Of a DNA stretch of 64,000 nucleotides, positions 55,501 to 63,993 are shown piece by piece; position 1 is the stretch's first letter, and every line of letters begins with the position of its first letter. The notes beneath the pieces are model-generated. The model made no database searches and was not told the origin of the DNA. It saw nothing but the letters and a program-made list of their open reading frames with translations. A program made the translations under genes and the position numbers. Source of the DNA: Desulfobacteraceae bacterium Eth-SRB2 (GTDB lineage Bacteria > Desulfobacterota > Desulfobacteria > Desulfobacterales > UBA11574). The stretch is from assembly GCA_004193595.1 (NCBI GenBank), contig RPGQ01000077.1, forward strand, positions 136,091-200,090, given 5' to 3'.

Positions 55501-56445
55501 TGGATCTTGGAATGGTATTCAACGAGTTGTCCATTGATCTCTGCAAAAAGATGTCCAAGAAGCACGGCAATGGATGGTCGTATTTCTATCAATACACTCG
55601 ATCAGCGTCGGTTGCTGGTGTCAACTTCGTGTTTTGAGGTGGACGCATAATCGATGAACAGCACATTGCCCACTTTGAATTTCATCCTTTAGCGAGATGG
55701 CGCAACGATGAGACGTCGATCTGGAGGCTAGAAGGTATTTCTCGTGATCTCTCATTTCTCATCACCCTCAGTTGACGACCTTCCTGAAATTAAAACGATA
55801 TGTCAGTCTTCAGGATTTTTCGCGACGTACGGTCGTATTATTTTGGAATAGCTTTATCTCTTGAAAGCCTCAATTAGCCTGCTACCGCCCTCGAAAGATC
55901 AGCGAACATGATTGATATAAACCCAATGGCTTGATGATATAGATTTAATGTCCCAATGTGTACAGATTCCACATGCATCAACTCTTTCATGTTGGATGGG
56001 CCTGCATCGGATTGAAAATAGACTGAAGCCGGTGTTCAAAATGGCGGAAGACCTTTTGAATCGAAGAGAAGAGCTGTTTTCCAATTTAATTTTTTGTAAA
56101 TCATGTAGCAAAACATTCTTCCGTTACAACCTGGTGATCCCTATTTAGGACAAACTCGTTAAGCGGCTTTGAACTTCAAACTTATTGTTCAGCTTTGAAT
56201 GAAGGAGCCTTATTAATCTTGATAATCTTCCCTTTAAGGCAACTCGTTGAAAGCGAATCAACAATGCAAACATAGCAAAGATAGGAACTCTCTTTAATTG
56301 CCACGGTGAAAAAGGAAATCACTTTACTTGGCACGGTCGGATGACACCCGGAGCATGGCGAATATATTTTGATCCGACTATAGGCCTGGAATGATGCGAA
56401 TAGGGCAGGCTCCGTTATCGACAGTCACCGATCCGACATAGTTAA
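55501..56445 (+). pseudogene. Damaged copy of the unknown 46682-47623 gene
   Basis: Begins MDLGMVFNELSIDLCK after AAAGGAG, 14 bases past the ATPase stop, and follows the left-arm protein through RSASVAGVNFVF, ARWRNDE, DINPMA(W)LDDID, LMSQCVQIPHAS, ENRLKPVFKMAEDLLNRREELFSNLIFC, DNLPFKAT and GMMRIG with many frameshifts. The native context (after DUF3696) suggests this is the original genomic position of the family. Confidence 0.85.
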
Positions 56446-56639
56446 TCGATAAGGACAACGTTGTTAATCGATCCTATAGTTGGTCTGGCGGGATGGAAAA
56501 AGTAAAAATACCTGCTGATCAAATCGAAATCCGTGAAGATCAGGCCAAATACGAATCGCTAAAATGAAATATTACAAGATTGTGATCGAACGAAATTTCG
56601 ACATGCCAAAACAATTTCCCTATGATGTACTTTTAGAAC

Positions 56640-57352
56640 TCAACCGCGAAAGGAAAAGATGCCAGCTTCCAAAATGAACTGCCCGAAAAGTGCATGGAAT
56701 GTCAAATCAAATGCGTCACTATCATAGAAATTGTAAATTTTGTCGTGAGTTGGAATTTCAGGAATCGGCTCTTTATGTGAATTCGAACCGATGTTATCTA
56801 GATAGGTCAGGTTTTGAAATCGTCATGCTCTTTCAGCCTATGCCTCTAAACTTGTGGTCCATCAAAACAAAGGGTTTGTAAGTGATTATGAAGTTCCCGC
56901 GAAAAAATTAAGGAAGTTCTTCTTGGATTTACTCAATTCTGATTAAGATTAAATATGAAAAGGCCTTTAGCTTCCATAGAAATTAGGCTGTGACCTGACG
57001 GCGTATACGTTCAACTCAAAATACCATTTGCCCCTGTAATACCGTGTCCCCTCAGAAGATCTGTTTTTAGCCCTGCCAATAACTTCCAAGTTTTGATTTG
57101 TTAGTGATACCTTCCCTGAGGTGCGAACGCCGGGCTTTGTGGATCTGCTCCCCATCTTGGCACCGGACCATGTACACTTATATGTAGAATCGGATGGCGA
57201 GTTTTCCATAGAGGAATCAGTCTTCACAGAATTCTAAACCAATTCTCCAACGATGCCATAATACTAAGAAATTCTTCATTAAGAGATAAGATTAGTGGGA
57301 GACGCTCGAGATCTGATAAAGATAGCGATTTTGTAGAAACGATAGGGTGATA
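56640..57352 (+). pseudogene. Damaged copy of the Y1 transposase
   Basis: Follows the left-arm transposase (KMNCPKSAWN, HRNCKFCRELEFQESALY, RCYLDRSGFE, then the antisense-visible GFVDLL/APDHVHLYVESDGEFSIEE and FVETIG at 57,340). Several frameshifts; the HVH pair is still encoded in its local frame, but no full reading exists. Confidence 0.82.
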
Positions 57353-57479
57353 GCGGAATGAAACTAAATAGCCAATAAAAATAAACATAAATTCCTTCCA
57401 CCAATGGCTATTCATGCCTCTTAAAATATCCTTTTCAGGCGTTATCTCAACTTGTTCCCAACCCCAGAGACATTAAAAG

Positions 57480-57560
57480 CAACAATGCGCAAACAGCGAA
57501 TAAATTATATTTGCTACTGCCGGTGCCGATATGGTATGTTACATTTCCTCGGAATTACCT
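57480..57560 (+). promoter_or_regulatory. Eroded copy of the fic operator-promoter
   Basis: AGCAACAATGCGCAAACAGCGAATAAATTATATTTGCTACTGCCGG replaces the two clean TTGCGCA palindromes of 45621-45673. Only one half-site TGCGCAA remains. Confidence 0.6.
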
Positions 57561-57608
57561 GTAATGGAAACGATTCCGGTTTTATCATGCGGCTTTAATA
57601 TGTAAAAA

Positions 57609-58739
57609 TGAGGAATGCGGGTTAGTATACCTCTTTGCCCCCCAGCACCAAAAATAGAAAATGAACTGAAAAATTTGCTCCCGCAATCTGTTTGTGGAAA
57701 CATATAGAGACTCCGAGGACTATCTTCGGGAGACGAGGCGAATATTTTGAATCGTTTTGCTCCTCATTAGCAATATTTGCCGTCTACCAGGATGTTCGCT
57801 TGACAGATCAATCGAATGGCAAACGGCAAAACCACTGCATATGATGAAAAGCGACTTTTATTCCGACAAACTCTCAAAGATAGAGAGAACAGCTATTGAG
57901 AGGTTGTCGGTCATTTGATTGGTGGTATTGGATGCAAACTTCATTTATCTGTGCTTCGATGAGCTTTTCTCTTTAACCGAAGTTGTCACCGTATCTTCAC
58001 CATGATTTACTGCTTATCCTGAGGCTGGTGCTTCCACGGGAGGATATAAACAGCGCCGAACTGAGTGGTTTTTATCAATCACGAAACCGGGGAACATCGA
58101 GTGGAAAGTTCTGGTGATCCGGCACCGCCGGTATTATTACTTCAGTACGGCTATGGCAGAACTGGTTAAATGGTATAACGATACCATCCTGTTCATTCCC
58201 TGGCCGCCGCTGGTTGCTTTCACCGATTTGTTTCGATTTCTGTCCATCTTCAATTTTCCAGGATGGCAATGGAAGGCTCTTCGGACGGCTCCCTTTATAC
58301 CGGTTTTATTACAGTCAAAGATAACATTTTAACGGCATCAGCCTTGTTGCCGCTGACCGCCATATTGAACAAAACCGCCTCGCTATTATACCGTTTCGCA
58401 TCAAATGTTCGGCCGGTGTTTTGCGATTCCCAATACTATAAATTTTGGAACCGTTGGCTGGTTTCATCGCCATTAAATCTCCCCGGCTGACGCTGAAATT
58501 CCGCCAGAAACATACAAACTTCTACAGAAGCTTTCCGAATCGCTGGCTGTTTTGCTGCTTTAAAGCCAGGCGGAGAAGCGTTTGAGTAGTTGATATCGTA
58601 ATCTTGAGACAGGCTCTTAATGCCGGATAATATGCAATATGCGCTGAATACGCTAACCAAACAAGATTTTCTCCAACTGCTTGACGAGGTGAGCGGAAGC
58701 CGTTATCAGCTTTGTTTTAAGGAAAACAACGTGGAGTAA
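57609..58739 (+). pseudogene. Damaged copy of fic
   Basis: Matches the left fic gene from MRNAG/VSMLCPPAPK-like start to ELLDEVSGSRYQLCF. The catalytic region reads across frames as FNFPGWQWKALRTAPF where the intact gene has HPFQDGNGRLGRALF, so His, and the spacing, are lost. Fragments FSTAMAELVKWYNDTIL and SALLPLTAILNKTA-shadow confirm identity. Not functional as read. Confidence 0.85.
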
Positions 58740-58749
58740 AAGTACACTC

Positions 58750-59195
58750 ATTCATCTTCGTGAAGTTATATGCGGTATATAATATGAAAAACTGACGCAA
58801 AAGGTTAAGACAAAGAAGCCACTTCGAACAGGATCACCATTTAATCCGCGTAAAAGGGTGAACGGCTGTATAAATTTTCGCCTTCATCCCACAGCCGGGC
58901 GTCATTATCATTTTGAGCATCGAATTTCCTTTGACTAAGGAAAAATTAGCGGCATGTTGAAATGGTCAGCCATAATTTCAAAAATCAAAAAGGGGGTAAT
59001 CGCAAAGCTCGATTACCGTTCCTTTAAAATTTCCGCAAAAGAACAATTCAGTTGAAATTGTTCAAAATGTTAGGGATGAAGACCAATACTGGTCCTGATG
59101 AGTTTGAGGAACTGATCTTCTGGTTTCGACAATCGATGAACAAATCGAATTTCTAAAACGTCGGGATAGGGTAGATACAATGTATATTACCTAAG
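58750..59195 (+). pseudogene. Damaged copy of the 43923-44363 gene
   Basis: Starts near KLYAVYNMKN and runs through RVKG, HYHFEHR, KKGVIAKLDYRSFKISAKEQ-like text to TIDEQIEFLKRRDRVDTMYIT at 59195. The last ~20 codons are undamaged; earlier parts have several frameshifts. Confidence 0.82.
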
Positions 59196-59406
59196 CCCTG
59201 TATGACTTTTTCGAAAGAGATAATTTTTCAATACTCATAATGCCATATTGATATACATATTCACTGTTAGAGATATTGATCTACCTAAACATCGCATATG
59301 TCATAGATAATGTCCAGCCCTTTCTGACATTTTTTCAGTATCTTATATCACATTTGAACGAAACTGAAATCTTTCATAATATTTGGTCCGCACAGGTCGA
59401 AATCTT

Positions 59407-59610
59407 TCACTCCACCGGATATTTACACATCATCAATTCTTCCCGAAATAATGAAAGATTTACCCAAGAGGTAAAAGGAAAGCGAACTTCTTTATTGGAT
59501 TTCATTTTAATATAAACAACATCTACATCCCCAATAGAAATAGTAATTTTTTTAATATCTTCCTTATTAACCTGATACGTAACATCGTCATTCGTTATAC
59601 ATGTAATCAT
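59407..59610 (-). CDS. Short hypothetical protein
   Basis: 67 residues, ITCITNDDVTYQVNKEDIKKITISIGDVDVVYIKMKSNKEVRFPFTSW, a beta-rich small protein with no known motif. Codon-like composition looks real. It follows a short hydrophobic remnant on the same strand. No clear ribosome site. Confidence 0.45.
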   Translation of the reverse strand: MITCITNDDVTYQVNKEDIKKITISIGDVDVVYIKMKSNKEVRFPFTSWVNLSLFREELMMCKYPVE

Positions 59611-59648
59611 GTCTTTTGAAATTATTGTCTTGAACTCTTTTGGGTATA

Positions 59649-59810
59649 TTATCCTGTATCCAAATGAAATCCCACTACCGAAAATGCAAGACCTACCGTT
59701 AAACCGAGTAGTGGTCCAGCCTCTACACCGTCAATAATAATGCCAAAGCCGGAAACCAAAGCAATCGGGACACCTAACCAACAAACCCCGCAGTTAGCGC
59801 GATTTGCCTT
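59649..59810 (-). pseudogene. Remnant of a small hydrophobic protein
   Basis: Below the ORF-track cutoff. KANRANCGVCWLGVPIALVSGFGIIIDGVEAGPLLGLTVGLAFSVVGFHLDTG reads without a stop and ends at 59649. It contains two glycine-rich hydrophobic helices, but there is no start codon; a stop lies just upstream. Probably the 3' part of a small membrane protein. Confidence 0.4.
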
Positions 59811-59891
59811 TTATTAATGGGTGTTTAATGATGGAGCATGATTAACGGTCCGCCTTCGCTGAAAAGCTATGGCGCGACAAGGAGGTGCATC

Positions 59892-60335
59892 ATGCTCCAT
59901 GGGTATTGCAGCCAGTTTCTTGCATACTGTGAGTTGGCCGATTTCTTGGCGCGTTCTATCCAGACTTTAACCATCAGGCTCAACGAATTAGCAAACTTTC
60001 TAAAAATACAGAGAATTCGGTCTGTTAAAAAGGTTCGTTATCGGCATCTCATCGATTTTACAGCCGACAACAATGCCCCCTCAATTCATATCACAAAATC
60101 CCGGGTTTGGGCCCTAAGGCAATTTTACCATTTTTTGACGCTTCACCGGATCATACCTGAAAATATCGCCACCGGTATACCATATCCAAAAATCGAAAAA
60201 CGGTGCCACAGTTTCTCACACAAGATGAATATAAGCTTTTAATTCGCCACTTAAGTGAACGGGCAGATTCATCTATGGGACTGAGAAATCTAATCATAAT
60301 AATGCTGCATATAACCACAGTTCAAGGTTTTGTTG
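59892..60335 (+). pseudogene. Tyrosine recombinase N-terminal fragment (Xer/phage-integrase type)
   Basis: ATG 59892 has AAGGAGGTGCATC upstream. The product shows the SAM-like N-terminal core-binding domain: SIQTLTIRLNELANFLKIQRIRSVKKVRYRHLIDF, HITKSRVWALRQFYHFLTLHRIIPENIATGIPYPKIEK. After a frameshift near 60,200 it continues TVPQFLTQDEYKLLIRHLSERADSSMGLRNLIIIMLHITT, and then stops before any catalytic R-H-R-Y residues. It is a truncated integrase abutting the far end of the cassette array; not the integron integrase, which would lie at the other end. Confidence 0.8.
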
Positions 60336-60369
60336 AGACATTAAATAGCTGATATTAAACTAAAAAATG

Positions 60370-60435
60370 TTTTAATTCACTATTCAAGACGCGACACCAT
60401 TCACACGTCAGCTCCAGTGATTTTGTTAGGAATTT
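60370..60435 (-). repeat. attC-like site A (degenerate)
   Basis: On the minus strand TCCTAACAAAATCACTGGAGCTGACG opens like an attC R'' core, and GACG...CGTC pairs after it, but the closing GTTRRRY half is eroded (CGTCTTGAATAGTGAATTAAAAC). It overlaps the end of the last cassette gene. Confidence 0.5.
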
Positions 60436-60961
60436 TGTATTCTATTTCGATAAAAGCAAGACCGTCCCTACTTCGGTAACCTAAAAAGGCTTCTTTGAAA
60501 TAACCCTTATCGTTTTCAAAAGAGCATGAATCTAATTCCGATGACATAGAATCCCATGTAGATTGATCAAATAAAGGATCTCTTTCAGTCAAAACCAAAA
60601 TACCTTGACCATATTTTTCGTACCATTTCTCATATGAATCTTTAGATAATTTCATATCCATTGTGGCAATAAAGGCTGCCGAAACTCTTTTATCAGGCTC
60701 GAAGATGGGATGTTCTTGTCGTTCATAAGGTGTTTCCCCTGGAGTAACAGCGGATCTTTCTTCTCTAGCTTCCTCCCAGCTTCTGTAAATGTCAGCATGC
60801 TCGATCCAAATAACTTTGTCTTTATCTCGAGCCAGTGCATCAGGTGGTTCGGGTTTTTCGAATGCTTTGAATTCTGTCCTATGTTTCGAGTTATACCATG
60901 ATAGGAATTGATCAATGACGGCATCCTCATGGCTTTGTTGTATCTTTTCCCTTGGTTTCAT
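60401..60961 (-). CDS. Cassette gene, unknown (possible PD-(D/E)xK-like)
   Basis: The 186-residue product begins MKPREKIQQSHEDAVIDQFLSWYNSKHRTEFKAFEKPEPPDALARDKDKVIWIEHADIYRSW. The E-x(9+)-PDA-x(n)-(I/V)WIEHAD spacing recalls nucleases and also several cassette-borne unknowns, but a key Lys is not where expected (IEHAD). No TM segment. Probably the last cassette of the array. Confidence 0.6.
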   Translation of the reverse strand: MKPREKIQQSHEDAVIDQFLSWYNSKHRTEFKAFEKPEPPDALARDKDKVIWIEHADIYRSWEEAREERSAVTPGETPYERQEHPIFEPDKRVSAAFIATMDMKLSKDSYEKWYEKYGQGILVLTERDPLFDQSTWDSMSSELDSCSFENDKGYFKEAFLGYRSRDGLAFIEIEYKIPNKITGADV

Positions 60962-60970
60962 AATTTCTAT

Positions 60971-61031
60971 TCCTAACCAACATGAGAGGCGCGCGGTTTT
61001 TTGCGCGTCCTACTCAATGCCGAGGTTAGGA
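60971..61031 (-). repeat. attC site B
   Basis: Minus strand: TCCTAAC-CTCGGCATTGAG ... CTCTCATGTTG-GTTAGGA, 61 bases. The arms CGGCATTGAG and CAACATGAG pair with one unpaired base, the hallmark of a folded attC; the centre GGACGCGC...GCGCGCC is a strong stem. The preceding gene's TAA stop lies in the first core. Confidence 0.85.
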
Positions 61032-61868
61032 TGTCATGTTTTTTATCTTTTCATAAGCAAAATTATATATGCTTTGTCGACCATGACATTTTACGCCACA
61101 TGAAGTTTCTGTTGTTGGTACTTGATAAAAAACGACACCAGAAAGTAGCGGAGACTTATGCACTATTTCTCCTTGATTATTGCGTATGAGTGGCACTTGC
61201 CAAAGGCCACCACCGCTCATACCACCAAAACTTATGGGAGCAACGGCTCTACCACCATAACTAACAGGGAACTCAAAATAATCATGTTCTCCAATCAAGA
61301 TGGATTTTTCCGGGCCTCCTGCACCACTTAGGTTGTGAAATTTCTTAATCAAGGTGTACCCGTCTCTCCCAGGTTCTTCGATTGTATCTTCATCAATAAA
61401 ACCGTTGATAAACCAAAAACCATCGTGATGATGAGGAGGGTTTTGAAGCATTTTTTCACGGCGAAGGTCCAAGTTGTAGAAGGTCTTTTTTGCCGCTATG
61501 GCACTCCCTATGGTTTGTCCGAGGATTATTGCACCTAAGTCTGGACCGTCTGAATCAATAGATCCTCGATCGATCTCAAGGTAATAAATTCCTTGTGTAT
61601 CTATCGTATGCTGATGCAGGTTTGGTGTTAGTATAAGCCCCAAACGTCCTTTTAGAGGGAGAATCGAGACGACATGATGTGCTGTCAATATAGCATAGAT
61701 TTTGCCGATAGAAACTAAGGTCCCTGAACCAAGGAGTATGGCATCTTGACCTCGTGACGAAGCTTCAATACGGACAAGTCCAACGATGTATTTAATAATG
61801 TCTCTTGAAGCGGCATCAATAACCTCATCAGGAAGCTCTCCAAGACTCTTTTCTTCAAATATTGGCAT
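61026..61868 (-). CDS. Cassette gene: trypsin-fold serine protease-like protein
   Basis: The 280-residue product has the chymotrypsin-fold marks: LLGSGTLVSIGKIYAILTAHHVVS (His), GPDLGAIILG (Asp) and FGGMSGGGLWQVPL (Ser within GxSGG). No signal peptide, so cytosolic, as in trypsin-like proteins that accompany bacterial immune NTPases. His, Asp and Ser are all present; activity is plausible. The stop TAA lies in attC B, typical of a compact cassette. No promoter is visible in the gap upstream. Confidence 0.8.
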   Translation of the reverse strand: MPIFEEKSLGELPDEVIDAASRDIIKYIVGLVRIEASSRGQDAILLGSGTLVSIGKIYAILTAHHVVSILPLKGRLGLILTPNLHQHTIDTQGIYYLEIDRGSIDSDGPDLGAIILGQTIGSAIAAKKTFYNLDLRREKMLQNPPHHHDGFWFINGFIDEDTIEEPGRDGYTLIKKFHNLSGAGGPEKSILIGEHDYFEFPVSYGGRAVAPISFGGMSGGGLWQVPLIRNNQGEIVHKSPLLSGVVFYQVPTTETSCGVKCHGRQSIYNFAYEKIKNMTS

Positions 61869-61878
61869 TTGTCCGTAA

Positions 61879-62010
61879 TCCTAACGTTGAGTTAACTTTC
61901 GTGTGAGGCGATGATGCCGTGAAAAGGGTTTTTAAATATTGAAATCACACGGTAATTGTTTGTCAAAAGGCCGCCCTGTCCCACACGACAATGTTGAACG
62001 ACAGGTTATG
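61879..62010 (-). repeat. attC site C (long, canonical ends)
   Basis: Minus strand: ATAACCTGTCGTTCAACATTGTCGTGTGGG ... CCTCACACGAAAGTTAACTCAACGTTAGGA, 132 bases. TTAACTCAACGTTAGG and CGTTCAACATTG match the end sequences of classical attC sites closely, and GTCGTGTGGG pairs with CCTCACACG. Confidence 0.88.
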
Positions 62011-62917
62011 TTTTTATTTTCCTTACAGATAGATGTATGTTCCCAAAACGAACGATTGCATCAACTTTTGCCTTCATCACATCAAAAAATGGTATGTGAC
62101 CACTCAGAACCATTGAGAGGTCTTCGCCGTTTACAAGGATAATTCTTGGCGCGTCTCCCGAGAATTTTACAACGGCATTTTCGTCAAAACCGTTTGCAGA
62201 TAAGAACAATCCACGTGTGCTTTGCGCTTTACCACGGATTTTACCGTCAAAAACAGATAAATCCTTTTGTTTGGTTAACCCTTCTGTCCATTTGACCTCT
62301 ACGAGGTAATCAAATTTTTCATACCTGAAATGACCGTCTATTTGTTCCCCGGCGGGAGTACGGTATGGTTTAGAATATTCAAATTCACTAAACTGCAAAA
62401 GGTCAAAAAACAATGTTTCAAGTTTATATCCACGCTGTTGTGGGGTCTCGTCTTGCAATGAAGCAAGCCTTATAAATTCAGCGTTTAGTTCCTCTAACTG
62501 TTTTTTCTGTGAACGTTGTGAATTTACCGCCTTTTTATAGTTTTCGCGGTATTTTTCATGCTCTCTCTTCTTGATTTCATTTTCTATCGGATCTGTACCA
62601 ACTATATCGCGAAACTCTTCAAGAAGCATTTTCGCTTTTTTTTCATCTAAGTTATCTCTATCTGTAACATTTTTTAGTTTGAAAAAGTTCGAAATTATAT
62701 TGTTGATAATTTCTATTTGGTTATTTTCTTCCAAATCAGTTAACAGGTTTCGCATTACCTGGTATTTATTATAAGCCTCTCGAGGATAACGCTGCTGTAA
62801 GGATCTGGCGACACCGCAGCTATCAAGAAAACTATAAAAGCTGCTCCAAAACCAAAAACATGCACCAGATAATGAAACCATCTTTTCTTTAAGTTCAAAA
62901 TTTATTCGTTTTGCCAA
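62006..62917 (-). CDS. Cassette gene: Mrr-like PD-(D/E)xK nuclease
   Basis: The 303-residue product has an N-terminal hydrophobic patch (ACFWFWSSFYSFLDS), a coiled coil (about 105-155), and a C-terminal restriction-endonuclease fold: QRGYKLETLFFDLLQFSEFEYSKPYRTPAGEQIDGHFRYEKFDYLVEVKWTEG, with catalytic E, D (IDG) and ExK (EVKW), and GLFLSANGF. This is the Mrr/type IV restriction family, which cuts modified or foreign DNA. Single-gene cassettes of this kind are plausible phage defences; the target is unknown. Confidence 0.85.
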   Translation of the reverse strand: MAKRINFELKEKMVSLSGACFWFWSSFYSFLDSCGVARSLQQRYPREAYNKYQVMRNLLTDLEENNQIEIINNIISNFFKLKNVTDRDNLDEKKAKMLLEEFRDIVGTDPIENEIKKREHEKYRENYKKAVNSQRSQKKQLEELNAEFIRLASLQDETPQQRGYKLETLFFDLLQFSEFEYSKPYRTPAGEQIDGHFRYEKFDYLVEVKWTEGLTKQKDLSVFDGKIRGKAQSTRGLFLSANGFDENAVVKFSGDAPRIILVNGEDLSMVLSGHIPFFDVMKAKVDAIVRFGNIHLSVRKIKT

Positions 62918-62959
62918 TTTCTATTCCTGGTATTTGTTGGTCAATTCTGTGGGACATAC

Positions 62960-63021
62960 AGATAACCGGTGCAAATGGAGTGCAGCGGAATTTGCATCCG
63001 AGTTAATTTGTTTTGTTAGGC
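62960..63021 (-). repeat. attC site D
   Basis: Minus strand: GCCTAAC (63015-63021) ... GTTATCT (62960-62966), 62 bases, with GGATGCAAATTCCGC pairing against CTCCATTTGCACC. The TAA stop of the next gene lies in GCCTAAC. Confidence 0.8.
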
Positions 63022-63993
63022 ATTACTTCGATTTGGGAAATCTGATTCATCAATTAGTCGATTTATTGTCACTACTATTTCTGATTTATCGTCCTTCGGT
63101 TTAACAATGTCGATGTGCCCAGCTTTCAATATTGGTATAGCTTCAGAGTCATCTCCCAGAGCTAATGTTTCATCGACAACTTCATCGTTCGTACCATAGA
63201 TTGATCTGACTTGGCATTGATTAGGAACATTCGCTCTGGACCAAGAAGACCATTGGTTATTTAAATCAACCAGAAATGATGACCTTGTACTCAACTCACT
63301 GATTTGTGCTTTTCTAATGAAGGGCACGTGTTTTACCAATTTTGCTAATGGCACACCACTGTGTGGGGATGCAACAAAGGTTATTTGTTTGACCAATTTA
63401 TCAATTGGATTTTCTCTCCAAGCCTGAGATACTAATAATTTTCTGGTTACGATCCCGCCCATGCTGTGACAAATAATTGCTAAAATAGAATTTCTTGAGT
63501 GGTTTCTTATCCAGTTATCAAGATTCCTCGATATATACTGTATTGAAGGCGATTCTTCCCAAATACCTGTAGGATATTGATATACCAAAGACTCGCAGCC
63601 CACCAAGTCTGATAGTATTTTCGGCATTTTCCCAAACGATTTTTCATCCCCTCTCCAACCGTGTACAAATAGCAACTTACCATCGGTCTTTTTTGAAGTT
63701 CTGATCGTTACCTTTATTTTGAAATCATCTGTTATATCAACAACAAAATGATCAGAAATAAATTTTCTTAATACCTCTATGTCTTCTGATTTGGTTGGCT
63801 CATTCTTACTCTTATAGGCCTCTACTAATCTGTCTACAGCTTCTGCATCGAGCTCTCCTTCAAAAATTACACAACCTTTCATGAAGGTAATATTGTAAAT
63901 CCTCGCTTGAGGTACTCCTGTAACAAATGAAAGATCATTGAGAAAGTCCTTACGGTGATTCTCTGCGATGAACTCGGTAAATGACCGATTCAT
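63016..63993 (-). CDS. Cassette gene: alpha/beta-hydrolase with N-terminal adaptor-like domain
   Basis: The 325-residue product has an N-terminal segment (about 1-60: DFLNDLSFVTGVPQARIYNITFMKGCVIFEGEL) that resembles small domains found fused to bacterial immune-type effectors. A lipase-fold domain follows: LLFVHGWRGDEKSFGKMP, nucleophile elbow ICHSMGGIVTRKLL (Ser), SIYGTNDEVVDE (Asp) and KAGHIDIVKP (His). The triad is complete. It may cut a lipid or ester when activated. The gene starts eight bases from the window end, so its upstream site or the integrase lies beyond. Confidence 0.8.
   Translation of the reverse strand: MNRSFTEFIAENHRKDFLNDLSFVTGVPQARIYNITFMKGCVIFEGELDAEAVDRLVEAYKSKNEPTKSEDIEVLRKFISDHFVVDITDDFKIKVTIRTSKKTDGKLLFVHGWRGDEKSFGKMPKILSDLVGCESLVYQYPTGIWEESPSIQYISRNLDNWIRNHSRNSILAIICHSMGGIVTRKLLVSQAWRENPIDKLVKQITFVASPHSGVPLAKLVKHVPFIRKAQISELSTRSSFLVDLNNQWSSWSRANVPNQCQVRSIYGTNDEVVDETLALGDDSEAIPILKAGHIDIVKPKDDKSEIVVTINRLIDESDFPNRSNA

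Larger units (their letters stand above)
55510..59200. repeat. Right (damaged) arm of the large inverted repeat
   Basis: Inverted copy of 43920-47623 with frequent one- to three-base insertions, deletions and substitutions throughout coding and noncoding parts, including the Fic catalytic motif and the operator region. The arms are separated by about 7.9 kb. Confidence 0.9.

Noticed and set aside
59892-60335. Integron integrase IntI next to the cassette array
   Set aside because: Cassette genes point towards this end, so intI should be at the opposite end; the fragment is a generic tyrosine recombinase lacking catalytic residues.
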